Source of the DNA: Tabrizicola sp. TH137
GTDB lineage: Bacteria > Pseudomonadota > Alphaproteobacteria > Rhodobacterales > Rhodobacteraceae
NCBI RefSeq assembly: GCF_002855575.1
Contig: NZ_PKRQ01000003.1
Span: forward strand, 248,001-312,000
Reading direction: 5' to 3'
Length of the DNA: 64,000 nucleotides
The position numbers and the translations under genes were made by a program. The notes below the pieces were generated by a model. It did not search any database and had not been told where the DNA came from. It saw only the letters and a program-made list of their open reading frames with translations. Positions 18,174 through 27,178 of the stretch are shown here, one piece after another (position 1 is the first letter of the stretch; each line of letters starts with the position of its first letter).

Positions 18174-18200
18174 TGTAACGCCACCGCTCCGCCGGGCGAA
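18174..18200 (+). promoter_or_regulatory. SigF-type ECF promoter upstream of the YHS operon
   Basis: TGTAAC at 18174-18179 and CGAA at 18197-18200 match GTAACC-N16-CGAA except for the last base of the -35 element. The element lies 185 bases before the YHS-protein gene and 38 bases after nrsF. Confidence 0.6.
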
Positions 18201-18384
18201 CTGCCGAAGATGGGAGGGCCTGCCGATGCCCCGCGCCGGGCGCCGTGTGAGGCGCTGTCCGGTCCGCGCGCGCCGGGGAGAGGGGGCCTGCCGCCGGGAT
18301 CACGTCGCTGCGACGGGAGTGACACATGTGTAATGCCTCCCGCCCGGACCGCGAAGGGACGGGCGGAAACAACAGGAGTTTTCC

Positions 18385-18906
18385 ATGTTCAAGATCAGCG
18401 CCCTTGCGCTTGCCCTCGTCGCCGCGCCGGGCGGGACCGCCTTCGCCGGCGAGCAGTATATCGACGCGACGGGCTTTGCCGTCTCGGGCTATGATGTCGT
18501 GTCCTATTTCGATCTGCCGCAGGCCGCGATCGGCCAGCCGCAGCCATCGCCCCTGCCCGGCAATGCGGCGATCACGGCAAGCTTCAACGGCGCGACCTTC
18601 GCCTTTGCCACGACGGAACATCGTGACGCCTTCCTGGCCAGTCCGGAGGCCTTCCTCCCGCAATATGACGGGCATTGCGCCTATGGGGTTGCCAAGGGGC
18701 GCAAGGTTCCCGGCAACCCGACCCTGTGGCGGATCGTCGATGACCGGCTTTACCTGAACATCACCGAGGCTGTCGTCGGAGACTGGGAAGAGGACATTCC
18801 CGGCAATCTGGCGAAATCCGGGGCGAACTGGCCGGGGATCGAGGCCGATGCCGCCGCGACCGACCGGATACCGGACTTCATCTCGGCCGCGCCGGTGGCC
18901 GAATGA
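18385..18906 (+). CDS. Periplasmic YHS-domain protein
   Basis: The 173-residue protein has a signal peptide (MFKISALALALVAAPGGTAFA, cleaved near residue 21) and a YHS-like domain with GYDVVSYF (near residues 34-41), then FNGATFAFATTEHRDAFLASPEAFLPQYDGHCAYGVAKGR as separate conserved blocks. YHS domains are small metal-associated modules; the single cysteine (GHCAYG) and nearby histidines could bind a metal. A good ribosome site (ACAGGAG) precedes the ATG. It follows a SigF-like promoter and precedes a CoA-transferase gene; in Caulobacter this regulon responds to metal stress. Confidence 0.78.
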   Translation: MFKISALALALVAAPGGTAFAGEQYIDATGFAVSGYDVVSYFDLPQAAIGQPQPSPLPGNAAITASFNGATFAFATTEHRDAFLASPEAFLPQYDGHCAYGVAKGRKVPGNPTLWRIVDDRLYLNITEAVVGDWEEDIPGNLAKSGANWPGIEADAAATDRIPDFISAAPVAE

Positions 18907-18919
18907 CCGGAGCGGAGCG

Positions 18920-20176
18920 ATGAGCGGCGCCGCGCCCGGACCGGGTCCCGTGCAGGCCCTTGGCGGGCTGCGCGTGCTTGACCTGTCGCGCATCCTTGCC
19001 GGTCCTTCGGCGACCCAGCTTCTGGCCGATCTGGGGGCGGAGGTGATCAAGATCGAACGCCCCGGCACGGGCGATGATACGCGCGGCTGGGGGCCGCCTT
19101 TCGTCACCGATGACAGCGGGGCCGAAACCGGCGCCAGCGCCTATTTCCTGTCGGCCAACCGGGGCAAGCATTCGGTTGCCGTCGATATCGCCGATCCGCG
19201 GGGGCAGGCGCTGGTGCAGGCGCTGGCCGCGCGGGCGGATGTTCTGGTCGAGAATTTCAAGCCCGGCGATCTGGCGCGCTACGGGCTGGACGCGGCGCGG
19301 CTGCGGGAGGCCAATCCGCGCCTGATCTATTGTTCCATATCGGGTTTCGGCCAGACCGGGCCGAATGCGGGGCGGGCGGGATATGACTTTCTGGTGCAGG
19401 GCGAAGGCGGGTTGATGAGCCTGACGGGCCTGGCAGATGGCCCGCCGCTGAAGGCGGGGGTCGGCATCGCGGACCTGATCTGCGGCATGTATGCCGCCGT
19501 CGGCATCCTTGCCGCGCTTGCGGCGCGTGGGGAAACCGGGCGGGGCCAGCATATCGACCTTGCGCTGATGGATGCGCAGGTGGCGATGCTGGTCAATCAG
19601 GGGGTCGGCTATCTGGTGGATGGCAAGGTCCCGCCGAGGCGCGGCAATGACCACCCGACCATCGTGCCCTATGGCAGCTTTCCAGCGAGCGATGGCAGCT
19701 TCATCCTTGCCGTCGGCAATGACGGCCAGTTCGCCCGCTTCGCGGCGCTGGCCGGGGCGCCCGGTCTTGCGACCGATCCGCGCTTTGCCACCAATGCCGC
19801 GCGGGTGCGCAACCGCGAAGTGCTGATCCCGCTGATCGCCGCCCTGACGGCGGGCCGGACGGCGGAGGACTGGCTGGCGCTCTGCGCGGCGCAGAACATC
19901 CCGGCAGGCCCGATCAACGATCTTGCGCAGGTCTTCGCCAGTCCGCAGGTTGCGGCGCGCGGGATGACCGTTCCGATGACCCTGTCCGATGGCGCGGCGG
20001 TCAGGGTGATCGGCAATCCGTTGAAGATGTCGGAAACCCCTGTCACCTATGCAAAGCCGCCGCCTGCGCTCGGGGCGGATACCGGCGCGGTTCTGGCGCG
20101 CCATCTGGGGCTGACGCGGGCGGAGCTTTCCGCCCTTGCGGCGGCGGGCGTGATTGACGGAGAGATGGACGCATGA
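18920..20176 (+). CDS. CaiB/BaiF family class III CoA-transferase
   Basis: The 418-residue enzyme has the family opening LRVLDLSRILAGPSATQLLADLGAEVIKIE as successive blocks, RGKHSVAVD and ENFKPGDLARYGLD, and the catalytic aspartate D156 in AGYDFLVQGEGG. It moves CoA between carboxylic acids. I chose ATG 18920 with GGAGCGGAGCG upstream; earlier codons in the frame overlap the YHS gene and look like another frame. It overlaps the next gene, a ThDP enzyme, by ATGA. The pairing recalls formyl-CoA transferase with oxalyl-CoA decarboxylase, but the substrate is not shown. Confidence 0.87.
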   Translation: MSGAAPGPGPVQALGGLRVLDLSRILAGPSATQLLADLGAEVIKIERPGTGDDTRGWGPPFVTDDSGAETGASAYFLSANRGKHSVAVDIADPRGQALVQALAARADVLVENFKPGDLARYGLDAARLREANPRLIYCSISGFGQTGPNAGRAGYDFLVQGEGGLMSLTGLADGPPLKAGVGIADLICGMYAAVGILAALAARGETGRGQHIDLALMDAQVAMLVNQGVGYLVDGKVPPRRGNDHPTIVPYGSFPASDGSFILAVGNDGQFARFAALAGAPGLATDPRFATNAARVRNREVLIPLIAALTAGRTAEDWLALCAAQNIPAGPINDLAQVFASPQVAARGMTVPMTLSDGAAVRVIGNPLKMSETPVTYAKPPPALGADTGAVLARHLGLTRAELSALAAAGVIDGEMDA

Positions 20177-21786
20177 CGACGACCGGCGCGGATATCATCG
20201 GGCAGGCCCTTGCCAAGGCGGGTGCCACCCATGCCTTCGGCATTCCCGGCGGCGAGGTGCTGGCCCTGATGCAGGGGCTGGATGCCGCAGGACTGACCTT
20301 CGTGCTGGTCAAGCACGAGAATGGCGGCGGCTTCATGGCCGAGGGGCTGTGGCACATGACGGGCAGCCTGCCCGTGCTGGTGGCCACGCTTGGCCCCGGC
20401 GTGGCGAATGCGGTCAATGTGGTGGCCAATGCGATGCAGGATCGCGTGCCGCTGATCTTCCTGACGGGCTGCGTGGATGCGGCCGAGGCGGAAACCTATA
20501 CGCATCAGGTCTTTGACCATCAGGCGATGCTGCGCCCGGTTGTGAAGGGCAGCTTCCGCCTTGCGCCGGGCGCCATCGGGGCGGGCATGGCCAAGGCGAT
20601 TGCCCTTGCCGTTTCGGGCCAGCCCGGGCCGGTTCATGTCGATGTGCCGATCACCGTCGCGGAAGGCGCGGCGGATGAAGCCCCTGCCCCGCCGCCCTGG
20701 ACCGCTGCCCCCGGCCTGCCACCGCAGGGGGCGCTGGAGGAGGCGCTGGCCGCGCTGAGGGGCGCGGCGCGGCCGCTTGCCCTTGCCGGGGTGGATGCGG
20801 TGAACGAAGGGGCCGGACCGGCCATCGCCGCCTTCTGCCGCAGCCACGGCATCCCCCTCATCACCACCTACAAGGGCAAGGGCCTGATGGATGAGGCCGA
20901 TCCTCTCTGCCTCGGCGGGGCGGGCCTGTCGCCGCGGGCCGACCGCATCCTGCTGCCGCTGGTCGCAGAGGCCGATACGGTGCTGCTCTGCGGCTATGAT
21001 CCCATCGAGATGCGGATCGGCTGGCGCAATGCCTTCGGCCCGAAGCAGAGGGTGATCGACCTTGCCCCCTGCCGCCGCGACCATGGCATGCACCGGGCCG
21101 ACATCCCGCTGATCGGCGGGATCGCCCAGACCCTTGCCGCGCTGCGCCATGACGCGCCGCCGCGATGGGCGGAGGGGCAGCCGCAGGCCGCGCGTGACGC
21201 GCTCAGATCGGCCTTCGCGGGCCGCGAGGACTGGGGTCCCCATGCCGTCTTTGCAACGCTGCGGGCGGTGATGCCCGCCCCGACCGTGATCACCGCCGAT
21301 TCCGGCGCCCATCGCATCCTGCTCAGCCAGATGTGGGATTGCCCGGCGCCGCGCCTGATCCTGCAATCCTCGGGCCTTTGCACCATGGCCTGCGCGGTGC
21401 CGCTTGCCGGGGGGGCCAAGCTGGGCCGACCGGAGGCGCCGGTTCTGGCTTTTGTCGGCGATGCCGGGCTGGAGATGGGGGCTGGGGAACTGGCCACGCT
21501 TGCAGCCCAGAACCTGCCCATCCTGATCTGCGTCCTCGTGGATCACAGCCTGACCCTGATCGAGATGAAGCAGCGTGCCAGCCAGCGCCCGAATCTGGGC
21601 GTTGATTTCGGCGGGCCGGGCAAGGGGACCGATTTCGCGGCCCTCGCCCGTGCCTTCGGCGGGCATGGCGCGGATGTCTTCGACAGGGCCAGCCTCGCCC
21701 GCGAGGCCGCTGCCGCCCTCGGGCGCGACCGGTTCACCCTGATCGCCGCGCATATCCCGCGCCGGGCCTATGACGGGGCCTTCTAG
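20173..21786 (+). CDS. Thiamine diphosphate-dependent enzyme, acetolactate synthase-like
   Basis: The 537-residue protein has the three-domain layout of the acetolactate synthase/oxalyl-CoA decarboxylase family. The cofactor-activating glutamate is E49 in KHENGGGFMAEG. The ThDP-metal motif is altered: GDA at 429-431 in place of GDG, and D457 (LVDHSLTLIEMKQ) where the metal-binding asparagine usually stands 27 residues later. The family commonly decarboxylates 2-keto acids or oxalyl-CoA. It is coupled to the CoA-transferase gene, so an acyl-CoA substrate is possible. Function is unassigned. Confidence 0.75.
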   Translation: MTTTGADIIGQALAKAGATHAFGIPGGEVLALMQGLDAAGLTFVLVKHENGGGFMAEGLWHMTGSLPVLVATLGPGVANAVNVVANAMQDRVPLIFLTGCVDAAEAETYTHQVFDHQAMLRPVVKGSFRLAPGAIGAGMAKAIALAVSGQPGPVHVDVPITVAEGAADEAPAPPPWTAAPGLPPQGALEEALAALRGAARPLALAGVDAVNEGAGPAIAAFCRSHGIPLITTYKGKGLMDEADPLCLGGAGLSPRADRILLPLVAEADTVLLCGYDPIEMRIGWRNAFGPKQRVIDLAPCRRDHGMHRADIPLIGGIAQTLAALRHDAPPRWAEGQPQAARDALRSAFAGREDWGPHAVFATLRAVMPAPTVITADSGAHRILLSQMWDCPAPRLILQSSGLCTMACAVPLAGGAKLGRPEAPVLAFVGDAGLEMGAGELATLAAQNLPILICVLVDHSLTLIEMKQRASQRPNLGVDFGGPGKGTDFAALARAFGGHGADVFDRASLAREAAAALGRDRFTLIAAHIPRRAYDGAF

Positions 21787-21836
21787 GCCCGGCTGCATGA
21801 CAAGGGCGTGAGGCCGCTGTCATAATCCGATCCGGC

Positions 21837-21863
21837 TGTAACAAAGCCGGGCAGCCCAGCGAA
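21837..21863 (+). promoter_or_regulatory. SigF-type ECF promoter upstream of the TPR gene
   Basis: TGTAAC at 21837-21842 and CGAA at 21860-21863 match GTAACC-N16-CGAA except for one base. It lies about 75 bases before the TPR gene and after the end of the ThDP-enzyme gene, so it may drive the TPR-opg genes. Confidence 0.6.
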
Positions 21864-21938
21864 GCGCAGTGTATCCGCGCCTGCTGTTGCCGGTCTCCGC
21901 CCCATGCAGGCCTTCACTCCGCCGTGAAAGGTTTGCCC

Positions 21939-23276
21939 ATGCACTTGTCAGATGACCTGAGTGGAACGCCCACCTCGCTTTCGCCGGAATGGATCGGCGA
22001 CTGGAACAGGGTCATCAGGGGCATCCTGTCGCATGCGGCGAGCACCGGCCCCGATCTGAACCGCGTTCTGGCGGCCTGTCCCGATTTCGCGCTGGGACAG
22101 GCGATCCGGGGGATTTCCTGTCTTCTGCTGGGACGGGCCGAGATGGTGGAGATCGCGCGGCAGGCCTATGCCGCCGCCCTTGCCGGGGCGCCGGCCACGA
22201 TGCGGGAAATCGCCTTCGTCCATGCGCTGGGCGACTGGTTGCAGGGCCGCCCGTCGCGCGCCGCCGCGCGGATGGAGGTGGTCCTGTCCCTGAACCCGCG
22301 CGATGCGTTGGCGATGAAGATGGTTCAGGCCATCCATTTCGTCATGGGCAGGCCCGAGGCGATGCGGGCCTCGGTCGAGGGCATTCTTCCGGCCTGGGAC
22401 GATCATCCGGCGCGCGGCTATATCCTTGGCTGCCATGCCTTCACACTGGAGGAAACCGGCGACTTCGCGCGGGCCGAGCGGATCGGCCGCGAGGGCGTGG
22501 CGCTTGCCCCGGATGATGCCTGGGGTCTGCATGCCGTGGCCCATGTCTATGACAGCACCGGCCGGGCGCGGGCCGGTCTGGACTGGTTGACCGGCCGCGA
22601 GAGTGCCTGGGCGCATTGCAACAACTTCCGCTTCCATGTCTGGTGGCACCGCGCCCTGATGCATCTGGACCTGGGACAATACGAGACGGCGCTGGCGCTT
22701 TATGATGCCGATATCCGCGCCGAAAAGACCGATGACTATCGCGACATCTCGAATGCGGCGTCCCTTCTTGCCCGGCTGGAGCTGGACGGTGTCGATGTCG
22801 GGAACCGCTGGGAGGAACTTGCCGACCTGTCCGAACATCGTGCCGGTGACGGCTGCCTGGCCTTTGCCGACCTGCATTACATGCTGGCGCTCTGCGGCGG
22901 AGAGCGGGAACAGGCGGCGGCGGGACTGATTGCCCGGATGCAGGCGACGCGCGCGCCCGGCCATGAGGCGCAGCGCATCATCGCCCATCCCGGCCTGCAT
23001 GTCGCACAGGGACTTCAGGCCTTTGCGGCGGGGGAATATGCCTCGGCCTGGATGCATCTGCGGGCCGGACGCGCCGATTTGCAGCAGATCGGCGGCAGCC
23101 ATGCCCAGCGCGATGTCTTTGACCGCATCACCATCGAAGCCGCCCTGCGCAGCGGCTATGCCGATGCGGCAGAGGGCCTTTTGCGGGACCGCATGGCACG
23201 GCGAGCCGGGTCACTCGACGGCTATGCCGCCGCGCGCCTGTCGCTGATCGAGTCGATCCGCGTGAAGGCCGTCTGA
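21939..23276 (+). CDS. Tetratricopeptide repeat protein
   Basis: The 445-residue protein is almost wholly helical with TPR-like pairs throughout (for example AREIGREGV-type helices near 175 and YETALALYDADIRAEK near 250). There is no signal peptide or membrane helix, so it is probably cytosolic. I chose ATG 21939 because AAAGG lies seven bases upstream; a GTG at 21924 is in frame. It sits behind a SigF-like promoter and only one base before the opgC gene, so the three following genes are probably co-transcribed. Its partner is unknown. Confidence 0.75.
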   Translation: MHLSDDLSGTPTSLSPEWIGDWNRVIRGILSHAASTGPDLNRVLAACPDFALGQAIRGISCLLLGRAEMVEIARQAYAAALAGAPATMREIAFVHALGDWLQGRPSRAAARMEVVLSLNPRDALAMKMVQAIHFVMGRPEAMRASVEGILPAWDDHPARGYILGCHAFTLEETGDFARAERIGREGVALAPDDAWGLHAVAHVYDSTGRARAGLDWLTGRESAWAHCNNFRFHVWWHRALMHLDLGQYETALALYDADIRAEKTDDYRDISNAASLLARLELDGVDVGNRWEELADLSEHRAGDGCLAFADLHYMLALCGGEREQAAAGLIARMQATRAPGHEAQRIIAHPGLHVAQGLQAFAAGEYASAWMHLRAGRADLQQIGGSHAQRDVFDRITIEAALRSGYADAAEGLLRDRMARRAGSLDGYAAARLSLIESIRVKAV

Positions 23277-23277
23277 G

Positions 23278-24468
23278 ATGGCCCCGGCCCAGAAACAGCG
23301 CGACCTGCGCCTCGATTTCTTCCGCGGGCTGGGGATGTTCATCATCCTGATCGCCCATATCACCGGCAATCCCTGGACGCTCTGGATTCCGGCCCGCTTC
23401 GGCTTTTCCGATGCGACGGAGATGTTTGTCTTCTGTTCTGGCATGGCCTCGGCCCTGGCCTTCGGGGCGGTCTTTTCCCGTGCGGGCTGGGGGATGGGGA
23501 CGCTGCGCATCCTGCATCGGGTCTGGCAGGTCTATTGGGTGCATCTGGGTGTCTTCTTCGTGACCCTGTCCCTGATGCTGGCGCTGAACCTGACGGGTGT
23601 TTTCCCGCGCAACGAGGTTTCGGCGCTGAACCTCACTCACTTCCTCGACAATACCGGCCCTAACCTGATCGGGCTGCTGACGCTGACCTATGTGCCGAAT
23701 TACTTCGACATCCTGCCGATGTATCTGGTGATCCTTGCGCTGATCCCCGTGATGATGGCGCTGGCCCGTCACGACGCGCGGCTGGCACTGGCGGCTAGCG
23801 TGGCGCTGTGGATCGCGGCCACGGCTGGGCTGAACCTTCCTGCCGAACTCTGGTTCACCAACGGGTCCGAGCGGAGGTGGTTCTTCAACCCCTTCGCCTG
23901 GCAACTGGTCTTCTTCACCGGTTTCGCCCTGATGGCGGGCTGGCTTCCCGCCCCGCCGATCCATCGCGGGCTGATCTGGCTGGCGGTGGGGATCGTCGTC
24001 CTGTCGGTGCCCTTCGCCTGGGGCAAGGTCTATGCGCAGGTGGACATGCTGCGCGAGGCCCGCGCCTTGGCCGCGCCGCTGTTCAACAAGACGGATTTCG
24101 GCATCCTGCGCTATGTCCATTTCCTGGCCCTCGGCTATCTGGCCTGGGTCGCGGTCGGGCCGGGCGGCGCGCGGCTGCGGCAAGGGGGATGGGCGGGGAA
24201 GGCGATTGCCGTGATCTGCCGCGTGGGGCAGCAATCGCTGGCGGTCTTTGCCGCCTCCATGGTGCTGGCGCGGCTGCTTGGGGCGCTGCTGAAGCTGGCC
24301 GGGAACGGCCCCCTTGCCGCGCTGGCGGTGAATCTGGCGGGTTTCGCCCTGATCATCGCGGTGGCCTGGATCGCCGCCTATTTCAAGAGCCAGCCGTGGA
24401 AGACCGCCCCGGTCCGCAGCGCCCCGGGCGCGGCTGACATCGCGTGGCAGGCCCGGGTGCGGTCGTGA
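23278..24468 (+). CDS. opgC: OpgC family membrane acyltransferase (periplasmic glucan modification)
   Basis: The 396-residue protein has about ten membrane helices and the OpgC signature: RDLRLDFFRGLGMFIILIAH at the start, with conserved arginine, aspartate and histidine, and GFSDATEMFVFCSG. OpgC proteins add succinyl groups to osmoregulated periplasmic glucans. It starts one base after the TPR gene stop and overlaps opgH by GTGA, so the synthesis and modification genes are coupled. Confidence 0.88.
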   Translation: MAPAQKQRDLRLDFFRGLGMFIILIAHITGNPWTLWIPARFGFSDATEMFVFCSGMASALAFGAVFSRAGWGMGTLRILHRVWQVYWVHLGVFFVTLSLMLALNLTGVFPRNEVSALNLTHFLDNTGPNLIGLLTLTYVPNYFDILPMYLVILALIPVMMALARHDARLALAASVALWIAATAGLNLPAELWFTNGSERRWFFNPFAWQLVFFTGFALMAGWLPAPPIHRGLIWLAVGIVVLSVPFAWGKVYAQVDMLREARALAAPLFNKTDFGILRYVHFLALGYLAWVAVGPGGARLRQGGWAGKAIAVICRVGQQSLAVFAASMVLARLLGALLKLAGNGPLAALAVNLAGFALIIAVAWIAAYFKSQPWKTAPVRSAPGAADIAWQARVRS

Positions 24469-26180
24469 CCTTTTCGCCGCGCGAGCTGCGGCCCGGACAT
24501 CTTGCAGCGCTGCCGCTGGCGATGCCGGAGCAAAGCCTGACGGACCCTTTCCGCGATCCGTCGGCACCGGGTCTGCCCCGGCAGAGGTGGCGAGCAGCCT
24601 GCCGGGCCTTCGTGGGTCTGCTTCCGCTCGGTCTGACGGTCGCGCTGGTGTGGACGAGCCTCGACTGGTTCCGGCTGGACGGGCGGCTGACGGCGGCGGA
24701 GGGGGCGCTGGCGGGGCTGTCGGGCCTTGCCGTCTTCTGGATGGCCTTTGCCGTCGCCACGGCGATCCTCGGCCTTTTCTGGCGGCCCGAACCTGCGCCG
24801 CGCCCCTTGCGGCGGCTGACGGTCGCCATCCTGTTGCCGATCTATGGCGAACCCGCCGAGGAAACGATCGGCACTGCCGTGCAGCTTCTGGCCGGGCTTG
24901 CCGGGAAGGGCAGGCACGGGTTTTCGCTCCATGTCCTGTCCGACACCCGCCCTGCCGAGGCGGCGCAGCGTGAGGAAGCGGTGATGGCGGCGGCCCGCCT
25001 GCGGCATCCGGGCCTTGTGCTGTGCTATCGCCGCCGCGCCCGGAACAGCGATTACAAATCGGGCAATATCCGCGACTGGGTGGTCGCGGAAGGCCATGCG
25101 CATGAGGCCATGCTGATCCTGGATGCAGACAGCGTCATGGGCCCCGATACGGTGCTCCGCATGGTTGATGCGATGGCAAGGCAGGCGGGAACCGGGCTGA
25201 TCCAGACCATCCCGCGCGTCCTGCCGGGCCGGACCGTCTGGCAGGGATTGCAGAGCTTTGCCTCTGACGTCTATGGCCTGAACATGGGCCGCGGCTTCGC
25301 CCTTTGGACCGGGAGCGAAGGCAATTTCCTTGGCCACAACGCCCTTGTGCGGATTTCGGCCTTTGCCGCCTCGGCGGGATTGCCGCATCTGCCCGGCCCT
25401 GCCCCGCGTGGCGGGGTCATCCTGAGCCATGACTTCGTCGAAGCCGCCCTTCTGCGCCGGGCCGGGTGGGGCGTGCAGATGATGCCCGAGGCCGAAGACA
25501 GCCATGAGGACACGCCCGAAACGCTGATGGGCTATCTGCGGCGTGACCAGCGCTGGTGTCAGGGCAATCTTCAGCATCTGCGACTGCTCTTCGTGCCCGG
25601 GCTGCATCCCGTGTCGCGGTTTCATCTGTTGCAGGGGGCGATGGCCTATCTTGCCTCGGTCTGGTGGCTGCTTCTGCTCCTGCTCTGGGCGCTGCCCGGC
25701 CGGGACGGGACGCCGCCGCCCCCGATGACGGAAGCGGGCATGGCCGCTGTCATCGCGGGGCTGCTGATCGCGCCCAAGATCCTGGGCATCATCGCCCATC
25801 TGCGCTGGCGTGGCCTGACGCCGGGTGAAGCCCCGCGCTTTGCCGGCCTTGTTCTGGCCGAGATCGTCATCTCGGCGCTGCTGGCCCCGGCGCTGATGGT
25901 GCAGCAGGTGCGGGCGGTGCTGCGTATCCTGCGGGGGCTGGATGGCGGCTGGGTGCCGCATGTCGCGGGCCGGTCCGACCTGCGCAGCCTCTGGCGCTGC
26001 CACAGGATCGAAAGCGGGCTGGGCGCGGCGCTGCTTGGCCTGTCGCTGGCCGGGCAGATCAGCCTCTGGCTTCTGCCCATCGGCATCTGCCTTTGCCTGA
26101 CCATTCCGCTGGCGGCCCTGGTGCAGATGCCGCGCGCAAGCTTCACAATGCGCCGTGTCGCGCCGGAGACCACCGCATGA
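24465..26180 (+). CDS. opgH: Glucan glucosyltransferase OpgH/MdoH
   Basis: The 571-residue inner-membrane GT2 glucosyltransferase makes the glucan backbone from UDP-glucose. The catalytic parts are LPIYGEP, the SDTR segment, LILDADSVM (D-A-D), SHDFVEAALL and RRDQRWCQGN (QxxRW-type). Two helices precede and several follow the catalytic domain. It is shorter than the E. coli protein (about 850 residues), mainly at both ends. I chose GTG 24465, which overlaps the opgC stop; GTG 24444 is possible. No opgG gene, normally required for backbone branching, is in the cluster. Confidence 0.87.
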   Translation: MTFSPRELRPGHLAALPLAMPEQSLTDPFRDPSAPGLPRQRWRAACRAFVGLLPLGLTVALVWTSLDWFRLDGRLTAAEGALAGLSGLAVFWMAFAVATAILGLFWRPEPAPRPLRRLTVAILLPIYGEPAEETIGTAVQLLAGLAGKGRHGFSLHVLSDTRPAEAAQREEAVMAAARLRHPGLVLCYRRRARNSDYKSGNIRDWVVAEGHAHEAMLILDADSVMGPDTVLRMVDAMARQAGTGLIQTIPRVLPGRTVWQGLQSFASDVYGLNMGRGFALWTGSEGNFLGHNALVRISAFAASAGLPHLPGPAPRGGVILSHDFVEAALLRRAGWGVQMMPEAEDSHEDTPETLMGYLRRDQRWCQGNLQHLRLLFVPGLHPVSRFHLLQGAMAYLASVWWLLLLLLWALPGRDGTPPPPMTEAGMAAVIAGLLIAPKILGIIAHLRWRGLTPGEAPRFAGLVLAEIVISALLAPALMVQQVRAVLRILRGLDGGWVPHVAGRSDLRSLWRCHRIESGLGAALLGLSLAGQISLWLLPIGICLCLTIPLAALVQMPRASFTMRRVAPETTA

Positions 26181-27007
26181 TCCGCCGTTTCGCCCTCTGT
26201 GCCGTCGCCCTTGCCGCGATGCTCTGCGGTTCCATCGCGGCGGCCGAATGCAATGGCGCGCCGGAGCCCTGCCTGCTGCCCGATGGCAGCTATCACATCC
26301 TGCTGCCCGAGGGGGTGACGGGTCCCCGCCCGGCAGTGCTGCTGCTGCATGGCTATGGCGGCGAAGGGGAAGGATTCATGCGCCGGGACAGGATCGCCGG
26401 GCAATTCCTGGAGCGCGGCTATGCGGTCATCGCGCCGGATGGCCAGCCGCGCGACGATGGCAAGGGCCGATCCTGGGATTTTCACCCCGAGCGCCCTGCC
26501 CGCCGCGACGAGATCGCCTTCCTGACTGCCGTGGCTGATGATGCGGCGGCGAAATACGGGTTGACGCGGGAGGACATGCTGCTGGCCGGGTTTTCGATCG
26601 GCGGGTCGATGACAAGCTATGTCGCCTGCCGAAGCCCCGCCGCCTTCGCAGCCTATGCGCCGGTCGCCGGCAGTTTCTGGCGCCCGCATCCGGCTGCCTG
26701 CGCGGGGCCGGTGCGCCTGCTGCATACCCATGGCACCGCCGACCGGACGGTCCCACTTGCCGGGCGCGCGATCACGCCCGAATTCGTGCAGGGCAATGTG
26801 CCGGAGGCGATGCAAATCTGGCGCAAGGCCAATGGCTGCCGGTCGGAGGCGGCCGACCAGACCGAAAGCCGCGGGATCTATACGATCCGGAGGTGGACGG
26901 AGTGCGCCCCCGGCACGGACCTGATCTTCGCCCTGCATGGCGGCGGGCACAGCATCCCGAAAGGCTGGGCACAGATGGTGCTGGATTGGCATGAGGGGCG
27001 CGACTGA
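26177..27007 (+). CDS. Secreted LpqC-like alpha/beta hydrolase (polyhydroxyalkanoate depolymerase family)
   Basis: The 276-residue protein has a signal peptide (MIRRFALCAVALAAMLCGSIAAA) and an alpha/beta-hydrolase fold. Visible are LLLHGYGGEG (oxyanion region), the nucleophile serine in AGFSIGGSM, the aspartate in THGTADRTVP and the histidine in HGGGHSIP. Relatives are feruloyl esterases and depolymerase-like LpqC proteins. ATG 26177 overlaps the opgH stop. A role in trimming or de-esterifying periplasmic glucans is only suggested by its position. Confidence 0.82.
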   Translation: MIRRFALCAVALAAMLCGSIAAAECNGAPEPCLLPDGSYHILLPEGVTGPRPAVLLLHGYGGEGEGFMRRDRIAGQFLERGYAVIAPDGQPRDDGKGRSWDFHPERPARRDEIAFLTAVADDAAAKYGLTREDMLLAGFSIGGSMTSYVACRSPAAFAAYAPVAGSFWRPHPAACAGPVRLLHTHGTADRTVPLAGRAITPEFVQGNVPEAMQIWRKANGCRSEAADQTESRGIYTIRRWTECAPGTDLIFALHGGGHSIPKGWAQMVLDWHEGRD

Positions 27008-27139
27008 CGCGGCAAACGTCGCGCAAGACGGGCCATGGCGTTCAGGTGCGGCGGGATGGGCGCGCGCCTTGCCATCGGGACGCCCCGGCGTGGATGTCCC
27101 CGGGCGAGGACGGGAAGACTGTCGCGAAAGTTTCTGTCG

Positions 27140-27160
27140 AGCGTCATCCCTCTGTCGCAG
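27140..27160 (+). promoter_or_regulatory. Candidate Pho box upstream of phnF
   Basis: GTCAT at 27143 and TGTCG at 27153 sit on about the 11-base repeat spacing of PhoB sites (GTCATCCCTCTGTCGC). Phosphonate operons are commonly PhoB-activated. The match is partial. Confidence 0.35.
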
Positions 27161-27178
27161 CCCGGCGTCATACCGTCG

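Noticed and set aside
18322-18331. Perfect palindrome ACACATGTGT upstream of the YHS gene
   Set aside because: Short, single, and no matching copy near another gene; it could occur by chance.
18920-21786. Assignment of the CoA-transferase/ThDP pair as oxalate-degrading frc/oxc
   Set aside because: The pairing is suggestive, but the ThDP enzyme has an altered metal motif and no oxalate-specific feature I can name, so gene symbols were withheld.
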